Source: Paracoccaceae bacterium
Lineage (GTDB): Bacteria > Pseudomonadota > Alphaproteobacteria > Rhodobacterales > Rhodobacteraceae
Direction of reading: 5' to 3'
Length of the DNA: 64,000 nt
Assembly: GCA_018222585.1 (NCBI GenBank)
Contig: JAAFAB010000003.1
Location: 185,781 to 249,780, forward strand
The stretch's first letter is position 1. Each line of letters starts with the position of its first letter. Of the stretch, positions 18,682 through 28,048 are shown in pieces. A model generated the notes under the pieces. It was given only the letters and a program-made list of their open reading frames with translations. It was not told the DNA's origin and did not search any database. The position numbers were made by a program, and so were the translations under genes.

Positions 18682-19925
18682 CAGATGCCCCCGAAGCGCC
18701 CCGTGCCATGGGCCACCCGCCCCGCGCTGAGGGTCATCAGCACCTGCGGCGCGGCCCCTTCGGGCCAGTCCAGCGCCACCAGGTCGGCACGTTGCCCCGG
18801 CACGATCTCGCCCCGGTCGGGCAGGTTCGAGGCGCGCGCCGGATTGGTCGAGACCAGTTTCCACAGCTCATGCAGCGCGCCACGCCCCTCGGCGTGCAGC
18901 CGCGCCACGGCGGCCAGCATGGCGGGGTAGTAGTAGTCCGAGGCCAGGATATCGCAGAGCCCCGCGCCGACCATCTCGGCCGCCCCGGGCGAGCCGATGT
19001 GACTGCCCCCGCGCAGCACGTTGGGCGCGCCGAAGATGATGTGATCGCCCGCCGCCCGCGCGGCCTCGGCCGTGCGCAGGTTCATCGGGAACTCGCTGAC
19101 ACGAGAGCCGATGCCGCGGTAATAATCCCGCGTCTCGACCTGGGTATCGTCATGGGACAGCATCGGGGCCCCGGCGGCGCGAGCGGCCCTTGCGACGCGG
19201 TCGATGGCAGCGGGCACCTCGTCGCGCCTGCCCCAGGTGTCCCGCATCAGGGCGATGAACTCGGTGACAGGGATGTCGGCACGGGCGGCGCGTTTCTCCA
19301 TCTTGCGGGCGAAGGCGGCAGAGTCGATGTCGGTGATCGGATACTCCGGCACCATGTCGAAGGGGCGTTCCTGCAAAGGCACGTCCGGCGACAGAAGGGC
19401 CATGGTGGTATGATCGTTGAAGGCGACCGAGGGCGTCAGTGGCCCGGTCAGCATCTGCTCGATCAGGGGGATGGCGTCGAAACAGAAGGTCTCCCACCGC
19501 AGTTGCACCCGGTTTTCCACGGCGAAACGGGGGGCCAGCGCACTCAGCGCCTCGGTGATCTGGCGGCCATGGGCAACCGAGCGCAGGCCGGGTTCCCAGC
19601 TCAGCGTCAGGGCATGGAAGGCGGTGGCGATCCCATTGCCGGCCAGCTGGCGGTCGGTTTCCAGCAGGGCGGTCTCGACCGGGAAGAAGACGCCGGGGCG
19701 CGGCATCAGCTGGCGCTCGAAGGCATCGCCGTGGATATCGACCAGCGCGGGCGCCAGCAGGCAGCCCGTCGCGTCGATCACCCGCGCGCCGTCGCGCGCC
19801 ACGTCCAGGCCGGTGATTTGCCCGTTCTCGATCCGTACCGAGACGTTCTCGACGCCACCGGAGAGAATCACCTGCGCGCCTTCGATCTGTACTGCCTGCA
19901 TCTGTCGCCCCGTCTGGCCTCTCAT
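18681..19925 (-). CDS. phnM2: Second PhnM-type triphosphate diphosphatase (divergent paralogue)
   Basis: LLAPALVDIHGDAFERQLMPRPGV, VAFNDHTTMALLS, LSHDDTQ, VLRGGSHIGSPGAAEMV, ILASDYYYPAMLAAV. True start may be the Met at about 19901. Confidence 0.9.
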   Translation of the reverse strand: MRGQTGRQMQAVQIEGAQVILSGGVENVSVRIENGQITGLDVARDGARVIDATGCLLAPALVDIHGDAFERQLMPRPGVFFPVETALLETDRQLAGNGIATAFHALTLSWEPGLRSVAHGRQITEALSALAPRFAVENRVQLRWETFCFDAIPLIEQMLTGPLTPSVAFNDHTTMALLSPDVPLQERPFDMVPEYPITDIDSAAFARKMEKRAARADIPVTEFIALMRDTWGRRDEVPAAIDRVARAARAAGAPMLSHDDTQVETRDYYRGIGSRVSEFPMNLRTAEAARAAGDHIIFGAPNVLRGGSHIGSPGAAEMVGAGLCDILASDYYYPAMLAAVARLHAEGRGALHELWKLVSTNPARASNLPDRGEIVPGQRADLVALDWPEGAAPQVLMTLSAGRVAHGTGRFGGI

Positions 19926-19936
19926 GGCCCATCCAT

Positions 19937-19952
19937 TGATCCGAATGAATAC
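19937..19952. promoter_or_regulatory. Candidate phn regulatory motif copy 2
   Basis: TGATCCGAATGAATAC just upstream of phnM2 (minus strand). Confidence 0.45.
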
Positions 19953-20013
19953 CTAGGCCCCCTGCGTAACGGTTGCACGGCGGAAATGTGAACGCTGCTT
20001 GACGGTGCCGGCT

Positions 20014-20029
20014 GGGGTCATTCGGACAA
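20014..20029. promoter_or_regulatory. Candidate phn regulatory motif copy 3
   Basis: Contains TCATTCGG (reverse complement CCGAATGA) in the phnM2/phnC divergent intergenic region. Confidence 0.35.
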
Positions 20030-20138
20030 ATTCGCGGGGTCCCGCCCCGCGTGGCGACAGGGCATCGCGGCGCAACTCCTTGAATTGGCGCACTATACGC
20101 TGCCGGATTTCACAGAACTGACAAGACTCGCTTGCGCA

Positions 20139-20154
20139 ATATTCATTCGGACGA
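20139..20154. promoter_or_regulatory. Candidate phn regulatory motif copy 4
   Basis: ATATTCATTCGGACGA (reverse complement TCGTCCGAATGAATAT) 38 bp upstream of phnC. Confidence 0.45.
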
Positions 20155-20191
20155 TGCGGGGACGTCACGGAACTGGGCGACGGTCCGGCTC

Positions 20192-21010
20192 ATGGAAAAC
20201 GCATCCCTGACCCTCACCTCCGTCACCCGCCGCTTCGGGGAAACCCGCGCGGTGGACAATGTGACCCTGACAGTCGAGCCCGGCCAGTTCGTCGGTGTCA
20301 TCGGCCGCTCGGGCGCCGGCAAGTCGACGCTGCTGCGCCTGATCAACCGCCTGATCGATCCCAGCGAGGGGCAGATCACTTTCGGAGACCGCCAGATCAC
20401 CGCCATGAAGGGCCGCGAGCTGCGCGCCTGGCGGCGGGATTGCGCGATGATCTTCCAGCAGTTCAACCTGGTCGAGCGCCTGGACGTGCTGACCAACGTG
20501 CTGGTCGGCCAGCTGGCCGGGCACGGGTTCCTCAACTCGATGACGATGCGCTTCTCGGATGCCGAGCGCGCCCGCGCCATCCAGGCCCTTGATCGGCTGG
20601 ACATGGCGCCCAAGGCGCTGCAACGCGCCGGCACCCTTTCGGGCGGCCAGCAGCAGCGCGTCGCCATCGCCCGGGCGCTGGTGCAGGACCCGCGCATCAT
20701 GCTGGCCGATGAACCCATCGCCTCGCTCGACCCGGGCAATGCCACCCGGGTGATGGAGGCGCTGCGCACCATCAACCGCGAAGACGGGCTGACCGTTCTG
20801 GTCAACCTGCACACCCTCGACACCGCCCGCGCCTATTGCGACCGCATCATCGCCATGCGCGAAGGCCGGGTCTTCTTCGACGGCACCGCCGCCCAGCTGA
20901 CCGACGATGTCGTCCGCGACATCTACGGCTCCGAAGGGCTGGCCGAGTTCAACGAGGCCGTCACCTCCACGTCCATTTCCAACCGTCGGGCCGCCAAGAT
21001 TCCGGCCTGA
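20192..21010 (+). CDS. phnC: Phosphonate ABC transporter ATP-binding protein PhnC
   Basis: [42 protein letters not shown]; followed by phnD/E. Start [11 protein letters not shown]. Confidence 0.93.
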   Translation: MENASLTLTSVTRRFGETRAVDNVTLTVEPGQFVGVIGRSGAGKSTLLRLINRLIDPSEGQITFGDRQITAMKGRELRAWRRDCAMIFQQFNLVERLDVLTNVLVGQLAGHGFLNSMTMRFSDAERARAIQALDRLDMAPKALQRAGTLSGGQQQRVAIARALVQDPRIMLADEPIASLDPGNATRVMEALRTINREDGLTVLVNLHTLDTARAYCDRIIAMREGRVFFDGTAAQLTDDVVRDIYGSEGLAEFNEAVTSTSISNRRAAKIPA

Positions 21011-21044
21011 CCCCGCACAGAGCGCACCTAAAGGGAGACTCCCC

Positions 21045-21962
21045 ATGAAACTGCTCAGCACCGCCGCCCTCGTGGCACTGATCGCCGCCCCCGCCATGGC
21101 CGAGGGCTGGAAGGACGACTACCAGGTCGTCAAGTTCGGCATCCTCTCGGGTGAGAACGAGAAGGACCGCCTGATGCGCAACGAACCGCTGCGCGCCTAC
21201 CTGGAAAAGACGCTTGGCGTCGAGGTCGAGATGTTCACCGCCGGCAACTATGACGGCGTGATCCAGGCCATGGCCGCCGACCAGATCGAGGTCGCCTCCT
21301 TCGGCTCCTCCTCCTATGCCGCGGCCTACACCCTGACCGAGGGCGGCGTCCGCCCGACCCTGACCAGCATCAAGAAGGACGGCAACACCGGCTACCGCTC
21401 CATCGTGGTGACCCGTTGCGACAGCGGCATCACCTCGCTGGAAGACGCCAAGGGCAAGGTTCATGCCTTCGCCGATCCCGACAGCACCTCGGGCTACGCC
21501 GTACCCTACTTCAACATGAAGGAACGCCTCGGCATCGACCCGGCCACCTACTTCTCGGCCACCCCCTTCGGCGGCAGCCACGAGGCCGATGTGCAGGGCG
21601 TCGTCAACGGCACCTTCGACACCGCCTCGACCTACCAGAACAACGACGCCGACGGCATCTATCAGCGCATGGAAACCAAGGGCATGATCGAGCCCGGCGT
21701 GGTCTGCAAGATCTGGGAATCCCCCGAGATCACCTCGGGCCCGGTCACCTTCCGTACCAACCTGCCCGACGAGATGATCGAAGCGATCACCGAAGCCTAC
21801 CTGTCGTTCCCGCAGGACGATCCGGAAGGCTACGCGCTCTATTCCTCCTTCGATCCGGAAGACCCGAACCCCTCGGTTGGCTGGACCCGCGTCGATCATG
21901 ACCGCTACCAGTGGATCGTCGACATGCGCGACTGGCTGAAGCGCGAGCGTCGCGGCTCCTGA
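21045..21962 (+). CDS. phnD: Phosphonate ABC transporter substrate-binding protein PhnD
   Basis: Signal peptide MKLLSTAALVALIAAPAMAEG; FADPDSTSGYAVPYFNMKERLGIDPATYFS typical of PhnD. Confidence 0.95.
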   Translation: MKLLSTAALVALIAAPAMAEGWKDDYQVVKFGILSGENEKDRLMRNEPLRAYLEKTLGVEVEMFTAGNYDGVIQAMAADQIEVASFGSSSYAAAYTLTEGGVRPTLTSIKKDGNTGYRSIVVTRCDSGITSLEDAKGKVHAFADPDSTSGYAVPYFNMKERLGIDPATYFSATPFGGSHEADVQGVVNGTFDTASTYQNNDADGIYQRMETKGMIEPGVVCKIWESPEITSGPVTFRTNLPDEMIEAITEAYLSFPQDDPEGYALYSSFDPEDPNPSVGWTRVDHDRYQWIVDMRDWLKRERRGS

Positions 21963-22023
21963 TCGCCTGATACCGGGGCGGGCCCGTCATGGACCCGCCC
22001 CTTCCCTTTTGCCGGATACCCCA

Positions 22024-22971
22024 ATGACCGCCACAGCCGAGTTCACCACCGCGCCGCCCCTGTCCGGCCCCTCCGCCATTGCCGCCTTCGAACGCGGCTT
22101 CGCGTTGCAGCGCCGCCGCGCACGGGTGAACTGGGCCATCGGCGCCGTGCTCTTCTTCGCCGTCTTCCTGCTGACCGCCTGGATGGGCGACTTCTTCAAG
22201 GTCACGCAGGTGACGCTGCGCGATGGATCGCGGGAATGGCGCTGGATCATCGGCGCCGGCCTGCCGCGCCTTGGGGAGTTCATCACCAAGACCTTCCCCG
22301 TGCTGCGATGGGACAGCCTGGGCGCCGACCTGGCCGAATGGTTCTGGCGCTGGCAGACCTGGCTGCGCCTGCTGGTCGAGACCATCCTGATCGCCTTCAT
22401 GGCCACGGTCTTCGGCGTCATCGGCGGCTTCCTGATCTCGTTCCCCGCCTCGCGCAACCTGTCGCCCAACCGCACCGTCCTGTGGATCGCCCGCCGCTTC
22501 CTGGAAATCGCCCGCACGGTGCCGGAACTGGTCTGGGCGCTGATCTTCGTCTTCTGCTTCTCGGTCGGTCCGATGGCCGGGGTGCTGGCGGTCGGGCTTC
22601 ATGCCTGCGGTTCGCTCGGCAAGCTCTACTCGGAAGTGAACGAGAACATCGACATGCGCCCGCTGGAGGGCGTGAGGGCCGCGGGCGGCACCTGGTTCGA
22701 CCAGATCCGCTACGCCGTGGTGCCGCAGGTGCTGCCGAACATCATCAGCTACACGCTGCTGCGCTTCGAGATCAACGTCCGCTCGTCCTCGATCATCGGC
22801 TACGTCGGCGCGGGCGGCCTGGGGCAAGAGATCCGTACTGCCATGTCCTTCCAGGAATACACCGACCTCTCGGCGCTGTTCCTGATCATCCTCGTCACCG
22901 TGGTCGTCATCGACTTCGGCTCGGAAAAACTCCGCCATCGCATCATCGGCCTGGGAGAGCGTGACGCATGA
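22024..22971 (+). CDS. phnE: Phosphonate ABC transporter permease PhnE1
   Basis: Polytopic; VEGVRAAGGTWFDQIRYAVVPQVLPNIISYTLLRFEINVRSSSIIGYVGAGGLGQEI. Start MTATAEFTT likely. Confidence 0.92.
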   Translation: MTATAEFTTAPPLSGPSAIAAFERGFALQRRRARVNWAIGAVLFFAVFLLTAWMGDFFKVTQVTLRDGSREWRWIIGAGLPRLGEFITKTFPVLRWDSLGADLAEWFWRWQTWLRLLVETILIAFMATVFGVIGGFLISFPASRNLSPNRTVLWIARRFLEIARTVPELVWALIFVFCFSVGPMAGVLAVGLHACGSLGKLYSEVNENIDMRPLEGVRAAGGTWFDQIRYAVVPQVLPNIISYTLLRFEINVRSSSIIGYVGAGGLGQEIRTAMSFQEYTDLSALFLIILVTVVVIDFGSEKLRHRIIGLGERDA

Positions 22972-23834
22972 CCCCCGACATGACACCCGAACAGATCGCC
23001 GCCGCCAAGGCTGCCTATCCCACCGCCTTCCGCGCGCCGCTGAGCATCCGCCTGCGCCGCACCGCGCTCTGGGCCGGGTTCGCCCTGCTCTTTTGCTACT
23101 GCCTCTGGGCCTTCGACTTTTCGCCCGCCCGCATCTGGACCGGTCTCCAGCGTCTCGGCGATGTGCTGGGCTTCATGCTGCCGCCCTATATCTGGAAAAG
23201 CTGGGCCGAGTTCCTGCCGATCCTCGAGGGCCTCGGCGAAACGCTGTCGATGGCCTTCATGGGCACACTTATCGGCGCGGTCTTCGCCTTCCCGCTTTCG
23301 TTCCTGGGCGCCAAGAACATCACCCGCTTCTGGCCCCTGCGCATGGGCGTGCGGCGCGGCTACGACGTGATCCGCGCCTTCGAGACGCTGGTGCTCGCAC
23401 TGATCTTCATCCGCGCCTTCGGTCTGGGACCGCTGGCCGGGATCCTCGCCATCGCGGTCAGCGAAATCGGCACCTTCGCCAAGCTCTTCTCGGAAGCGAT
23501 CGAGAACACCTCGGAAAAGCCTGTCGAGGGCATCAGGGCCTCGGGCGGGGCGCGTCTGCAGCAGATCCGTTTCGCCGTGATGCCGCAGGTGATGCCGGTG
23601 ATCTGGTCGATCCTGCTCTACAATTTCGAATCCAACGTCCGCTCGGGCACCATCCTGGGCATCGTCGGCGCGGGCGGCATCGGCTTCCTGCTGTCGGACC
23701 GCATCGCCGCCTACAAGTGGGACGAGGCCTGGTCGATCATCTTCCTGATCATCGCCATGGTCTATGTCATCGACTACCTCTCCGGCCTGATCCGCGCCCG
23801 GATCATCGGCCTCAACGAAGGGGCGGCCCACTAG
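22968..23834 (+). CDS. phnE: Phosphonate ABC transporter permease PhnE2
   Basis: VEGIRASGGARLQQIRFAVMPQVMPVIWSILLYNFESNVRSGTILGIVGAGGIGFLL. Confidence 0.92.
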   Translation: MTPDMTPEQIAAAKAAYPTAFRAPLSIRLRRTALWAGFALLFCYCLWAFDFSPARIWTGLQRLGDVLGFMLPPYIWKSWAEFLPILEGLGETLSMAFMGTLIGAVFAFPLSFLGAKNITRFWPLRMGVRRGYDVIRAFETLVLALIFIRAFGLGPLAGILAIAVSEIGTFAKLFSEAIENTSEKPVEGIRASGGARLQQIRFAVMPQVMPVIWSILLYNFESNVRSGTILGIVGAGGIGFLLSDRIAAYKWDEAWSIIFLIIAMVYVIDYLSGLIRARIIGLNEGAAH

Positions 23835-23856
23835 GGCGCCCGAGGAAACGACCAAC

Positions 23857-24471
23857 ATGTCCGCCAAGAAACTGACCGAAGCCCCGAACATCCACGACAC
23901 CGCCACGGTGCTGAACTGCGAGCTGGGCCGCTGGACCGAGATCCACGCCAATGTGACGATGAAGGATGTCACCTTCGGGGATTATTCCTACATCGTGAAG
24001 GACAGCTCCGCCGTCTGGTCGACCATCGGCAAGTTCTGCTCGATCGCGCAGGGGGCGCGGATCAACCCCGGCAACCACGCCACCTGGCGCGCCGCGCAGC
24101 ACCATTTCACCTACCGGGCCGAGATGTTCGGGCTGGGCGAGGACGATCACGACTTCTTCCAGTGGCGCAAGGATCACTGGGTGACCATCGGTCATGACGT
24201 CTGGATCGGCCACGGGGTCACGGTGCTGGCAGGCGTCACCATCGGCACCGGCGCGGTGATCGGCGCGGGCGCGGTGGTGTCGAAGGACGTCGCCCCCTAC
24301 GAGATCGTCGGCGGCGTGCCGGCCAAACATCTCAAGTGGCGGTTTACACCGGCGCAGGCAGAGGCGATCATGGGCATCGCCTGGTGGGACTGGAGCCACG
24401 ATCAGCTTCGCGACCGCCTGCCCGATATCCGGGCGCTCTCCATCGACGACTTCATCGAGAAATATTCGTGA
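23857..24471 (+). CDS. Phosphonate metabolism hexapeptide-repeat acetyltransferase
   Basis: Left-handed beta-helix repeats (ATVLNCELGRWTEIHANVTMKDVTFGDYSYI; IGTGAVIGAGAVVSKDVAPYEIVGGVPAKHLKWRF). Confidence 0.85.
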   Translation: MSAKKLTEAPNIHDTATVLNCELGRWTEIHANVTMKDVTFGDYSYIVKDSSAVWSTIGKFCSIAQGARINPGNHATWRAAQHHFTYRAEMFGLGEDDHDFFQWRKDHWVTIGHDVWIGHGVTVLAGVTIGTGAVIGAGAVVSKDVAPYEIVGGVPAKHLKWRFTPAQAEAIMGIAWWDWSHDQLRDRLPDIRALSIDDFIEKYS

Positions 24472-25013
24472 CACCTCCCGGCCAGCCGAAGAAACGCAAG
24501 CTCATCGACGGCGGTCTCATCACACTCTGCATCATTCTCTGCCTCAGCGGCGGCGCGGTCTGGATCAAGTTCGGGCCGCAGGTCTTCTGGAGCAGCCTGC
24601 TGACCGATCTCGGCTTCGCGGCCATGCTGCTGCCGAAGGTGATCGGCGGCGTGCTGCTGGCGGTGGCGCTTGGCTACGTGCTGCCACGTGAGAGGATCAT
24701 GGCCCTGGCCGGCCCCGAAAGCGGGGTCCGTGGCCTTGCGGTGGCGATGCTGGCGGGCGCGATCTTTCCGGGCGGGCCGGCGGTGACGTTTTCGCTGACC
24801 GCGGGTCTCATGGCCTCGGGCGCGGACCTGGCGGCAGGGGTGGCGATGGTCTCGGGCTGGGTGCTGCTGTCGGCCAACCGCACCCTGATCTGGGAACTGT
24901 CCTTCCTGCCGTCGCATTTCGTGCTGGTGCGGGTCCTGCTGACCCTGCCGGTGCCGATCCTGCTGGGGCTGGCGATCCGGCACATGGCGAAACGACGGGT
25001 GGCAGCGGAATGA
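24468..25013 (+). CDS. Half-size predicted permease (COG0701-like), subunit 1
   Basis: GTG start overlapping the acetyltransferase stop; multi-TM with GAIFPGGPAVTFSLTAGLMASGADLAAGVAMVSGW. Confidence 0.6.
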   Translation: MTPPGQPKKRKLIDGGLITLCIILCLSGGAVWIKFGPQVFWSSLLTDLGFAAMLLPKVIGGVLLAVALGYVLPRERIMALAGPESGVRGLAVAMLAGAIFPGGPAVTFSLTAGLMASGADLAAGVAMVSGWVLLSANRTLIWELSFLPSHFVLVRVLLTLPVPILLGLAIRHMAKRRVAAE

Positions 25014-25501
25014 ACATCCTGATCGGCACGATCCTGATCTGGGCCGGGGCGCTCTGGGCGCTGTCGCGGGTGCGCCGGGATCATGCCTCGGAGCTGCGGA
25101 CGGTCTGGCAGATCTCGCTCGACACCTTCCTGTTCATGCTGCCCCGGCTGATCCTGGGCCTGCTGTCAGCCGGCTTCCTGGCGCTGCTGCTGCCGGAGGA
25201 GTTCGTGCAGCGCTACCTTGGTGACAATGCCGGGTTCGGCGGCCTGCTGGTGGCGGCCGTCTTCGGTGCACTGACCCCGGGGGGCCCCTTCGTCGCCTTC
25301 GCCATCGGCGCCTCGGCGATCAAGGCGGGCGCCACGCTGGGTGCTGTCGCCGCCTATGTCACCGCCTGGTGCATCTACTCGATCCTGCGCATCATGAGCT
25401 ACGAAGTCCCGATGCTGGGCGGCACCTTCACCCGGGTGCGGCTGCTCTATTCGCTACCGGTGCCGATCCTGCTGGGGCTGCTGGCCCAGGCCGTGATGTG
25501 A
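25010..25501 (+). CDS. Half-size predicted permease, subunit 2
   Basis: ATGA overlap with subunit 1; multi-TM with AVFGALTPGGPFVAFAIGASAIKAGATLGAVAAYVTAW, same PGGP core. Confidence 0.6.
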   Translation: MNILIGTILIWAGALWALSRVRRDHASELRTVWQISLDTFLFMLPRLILGLLSAGFLALLLPEEFVQRYLGDNAGFGGLLVAAVFGALTPGGPFVAFAIGASAIKAGATLGAVAAYVTAWCIYSILRIMSYEVPMLGGTFTRVRLLYSLPVPILLGLLAQAVM

Positions 25502-25593
25502 AAAGCCCCGCCTCCGGAAGGAAGCGGGGGTCGGAATGCCCGTCAGTGGAGGAAATCCTGGCCCGGCCCTGCCGGCGCCTGAAGCAGGCGTAG

Positions 25594-25611
25594 GGTGGAT
25601 GACAATCCACC
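25594..25611. repeat. GGTGGRAT-type short palindrome, copy 1
   Basis: GGTGGATGACAATCCACC, preceded by CGTAG. Confidence 0.5.
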
Positions 25612-25632
25612 TTCCGCCCCCCTCTCTCTCGT

Positions 25633-26547
25633 TCAGCCTGCCGCGCGCACCGGCACGGCGCCATGCTCCATGGCCCAGTTGGCGCAGGTCTTGATGCCGC
25701 CGAGCGGGAAGAAATGGATCTGCGCCGGAACGTGCTGCTGGGTCACCGAGGCTTCGGCGAAATCGGTCAGCACCTCGGTCGGCTCGTAGGGCAGCATCAG
25801 CTTGGTGACATCCATCGCCCGCTTCTGCAGCACCTTCAGCGAGGGGCCGACACCGCAGGCGATGGCGAACTTGATCAGCGTCTGCAGCTTGGCCGGGCCC
25901 GCGATGCCGACATGCACCGGCAGCTCGACACCCTCGGCGCGCAGGCGGGCGATCCAGTCCAGCACCGGCTGCGCCTCGAAGGCGAATTGCGTCGCGATGG
26001 CCATCTCGGCATCGGTGCGCTCGGAGAACGCCTGCTTCCAGCGCAGCGCCTCGTCGACCATCTTCGTCGAGCCGTCCGCGTCGATATCCTTGTTGCCCTC
26101 GGGGTGGCCGCCGACGTGCAACCGCTTGAAGCCATGGGCATCGAACAGCCCGGTCTCCATCAGCTGCATCGAGGAATGGAAATCCCCATGCGGCTTGTCC
26201 ACACCCCCGGCCAGCAGCAGCGCCTGGTCGACACCTGCTTCGCCCTGGTAACGCTTGATCCAGTCTTCCAGCGTCGACTTGTCCTTGATGATGCGCGCCG
26301 GGAAGTGCGGCATCACCGGAAAGCCCTCGTCCGAGAGGCGCTTGGCCGTGGCGACCATCTCCTCGATCGGGGTGCCCTCGATATGGGCGATGTATACGCG
26401 GGTGCCCTCGGGCAGAAGGGTGCGGAAGTCTTCCACCTTGGCGGCGGTGCGGGGCATCACCTCGATGGAATAGCCCTGCAGAAGCTCGTGCAGCCCGGCA
26501 CCAGAGGGCTTGCCACCCTTGTCGCGACGACCGATGAAAGAAATCAT
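25633..26547 (-). CDS. metF: Methylenetetrahydrofolate reductase (MetF-like)
   Basis: MISFIGRRDKGGK start with AGGAGG 9 nt upstream; MPHFPARIIKDKSTLEDWIKRYQGEAGVDQALLLAGG, HVGGHPEGNKDID, ATQFAFEAQPVLDWI. Confidence 0.85.
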   Translation of the reverse strand: MISFIGRRDKGGKPSGAGLHELLQGYSIEVMPRTAAKVEDFRTLLPEGTRVYIAHIEGTPIEEMVATAKRLSDEGFPVMPHFPARIIKDKSTLEDWIKRYQGEAGVDQALLLAGGVDKPHGDFHSSMQLMETGLFDAHGFKRLHVGGHPEGNKDIDADGSTKMVDEALRWKQAFSERTDAEMAIATQFAFEAQPVLDWIARLRAEGVELPVHVGIAGPAKLQTLIKFAIACGVGPSLKVLQKRAMDVTKLMLPYEPTEVLTDFAEASVTQQHVPAQIHFFPLGGIKTCANWAMEHGAVPVRAAG

Positions 26548-26578
26548 GTGCTGCATCCTCCTCCAAAATGCTGAGGTC

Positions 26579-26590
26579 AATGTATACATT
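26579..26590. promoter_or_regulatory. TGTATACA operator 1 (metF)
   Basis: AATGTATACATT perfect palindrome about 31 bp upstream of metF start. Confidence 0.65.
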
Positions 26591-26676
26591 GTCCGATGCT
26601 CCTTTCAAGGGTGATGCTGTATCGAAGGCTAATTCGGCGTAACGTCGCGGGAAAGCCCGCTGGGGATGTATTCACG

Positions 26677-26699
26677 AAAACGGGGGCACAGGGCCCCCG
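26677..26699 (-). terminator. Terminator of the minus-strand TRAP operon
   Basis: CGGGGGC...GCCCCCG stem followed on the minus strand by TTTTC. Confidence 0.5.
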
Positions 26700-26743
26700 C
26701 TTCGGTCTTCGTGCAATCCTGGCAGGCAAAGATTGCCGTGCCC

Positions 26744-28048
26744 CTACTGCATCATCGTGTTCGGCAGGATCAGCGAGATCTGCGGGAAGGCGACCAGCAG
26801 CACCAGCGTCAGCAGCATCGCCAGCCAGAAGGGCGTGACCCCGGCGAAGATGCGGCCAAGCGGCACGTCGCGCGCCACCGACTTGACGATGAAGACGTTG
26901 ACCCCGACCGGCGGAGAGATCAGCCCCATCTCCAGCGTCAGCACCACCAGCACGCCGAACCAGATCGGATCCATGCCCAGCTGGGTGATCACCGGGAAGT
27001 AGATCGGCATGGTCAGCACCAGCATGGCGAAGCCTTCCAGGAAGCAGCCGAGAATGAGGTAGGTCAGCAGGATCAGCGCCAGGATGACCACCGGACCGAC
27101 ATCCAGCCCGGCCAGGAACTCTCCGACCAGCGAGGGGATATGAGTCAGCGCCAGGAAGGGGTTGATCAGATGCGCCGCGATCAGGATCAGCATCACCGTC
27201 GCCGTGGTGACGACCGAATCCTTGGCGGCTTCCCAGAAGCGGAGGAGGGTCAGCTTGCGCTGCAGCAGGCCGATGATCACGACCAGCCCGGCGCCGACCG
27301 CCGAGGCTTCGGTGGGAGAGAAGATACCCGTGTAGATGCCGCCGATGGTCAGGATCACCACGCCCAGCACCGGCAGGGCGCCGACCATCGCCTGCGCCTT
27401 CTCGGAGAGGGTGGTCTTCGGGCCCTCGGGGCCGAACTTCGGCCAGATCCAGCACAGGATCGAGATCGTGGCGATGAACATCGCCAGCAGCAGCAGACCC
27501 GGCAGCACGCCCGCGAGGAACAGCCGGCCGATGCTCTGCTGGGTCAGGATGGCGTAGATGACGAAGCCGGTCGAGGGCGGGATCAGGATCCCCAGGGTCC
27601 CGCCTGCCGCCACGACTCCGGTCGAGAGCCGGTTGTCGTAGTTGAAGCGATCCATCTGGTCCAACGAGACCTTGCCCATGGTCAGCGCCGAGGCCACCGA
27701 GGACCCCGACAGCGCCGCGAAGCCCGCGCAGCCCAGCACCGTGGCCGAGGCCAGGCCGCCGCGCAGCCGCCCGATGACGGCATAGGCCGCATCGTAAAGG
27801 CGCGCCGACATGCCGGTGACCGAGGCCACGTTGCCCATCAGGATGAACAGCGGCACCACGACAAGCTCGGCCGAGGAGGCCAGGGTGAAGCTTTCCGAGG
27901 CCAACAGGCTCATCGCCGAATTGAGGTCCCGCAGGGCCCAGATCCCGACGAAGCCGACGGCGAACATCGCCAGGGCGACGGGAATGCGCAGCACCAGCAG
28001 GGCCAGTAGGATCAACATCCCGACGAGGCCGATCATCTCTCCGCTCAT
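26744..28048 (-). CDS. TRAP transporter large permease, DctM family
   Basis: GTLGILIPPSTGFVIYAILTQQSIGRLFLAGVLPGLLL; EMGLISPPVGVNVFIVKS. Confidence 0.93.
   Translation of the reverse strand: MSGEMIGLVGMLILLALLVLRIPVALAMFAVGFVGIWALRDLNSAMSLLASESFTLASSAELVVVPLFILMGNVASVTGMSARLYDAAYAVIGRLRGGLASATVLGCAGFAALSGSSVASALTMGKVSLDQMDRFNYDNRLSTGVVAAGGTLGILIPPSTGFVIYAILTQQSIGRLFLAGVLPGLLLLAMFIATISILCWIWPKFGPEGPKTTLSEKAQAMVGALPVLGVVILTIGGIYTGIFSPTEASAVGAGLVVIIGLLQRKLTLLRFWEAAKDSVVTTATVMLILIAAHLINPFLALTHIPSLVGEFLAGLDVGPVVILALILLTYLILGCFLEGFAMLVLTMPIYFPVITQLGMDPIWFGVLVVLTLEMGLISPPVGVNVFIVKSVARDVPLGRIFAGVTPFWLAMLLTLVLLVAFPQISLILPNTMMQ

Noticed and set aside
20110-20130. Possible Pho box (TGTCAGTTCTGTGA on the minus strand) upstream of phnC
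   Set aside because: The half-site spacing is 9 rather than the expected 11 bp and the match is partial; too weak to report.
26393-26402. GATGTATACG, resembling the TGTATACA operator
   Set aside because: Lies inside the metF coding sequence (codes IAYI-like residues) and breaks the palindrome on one side.
26666-28009. 447-aa plus-strand ORF opposite DctM
   Set aside because: Low-complexity Q/D/H/R-rich shadow ORF with no recognisable family.
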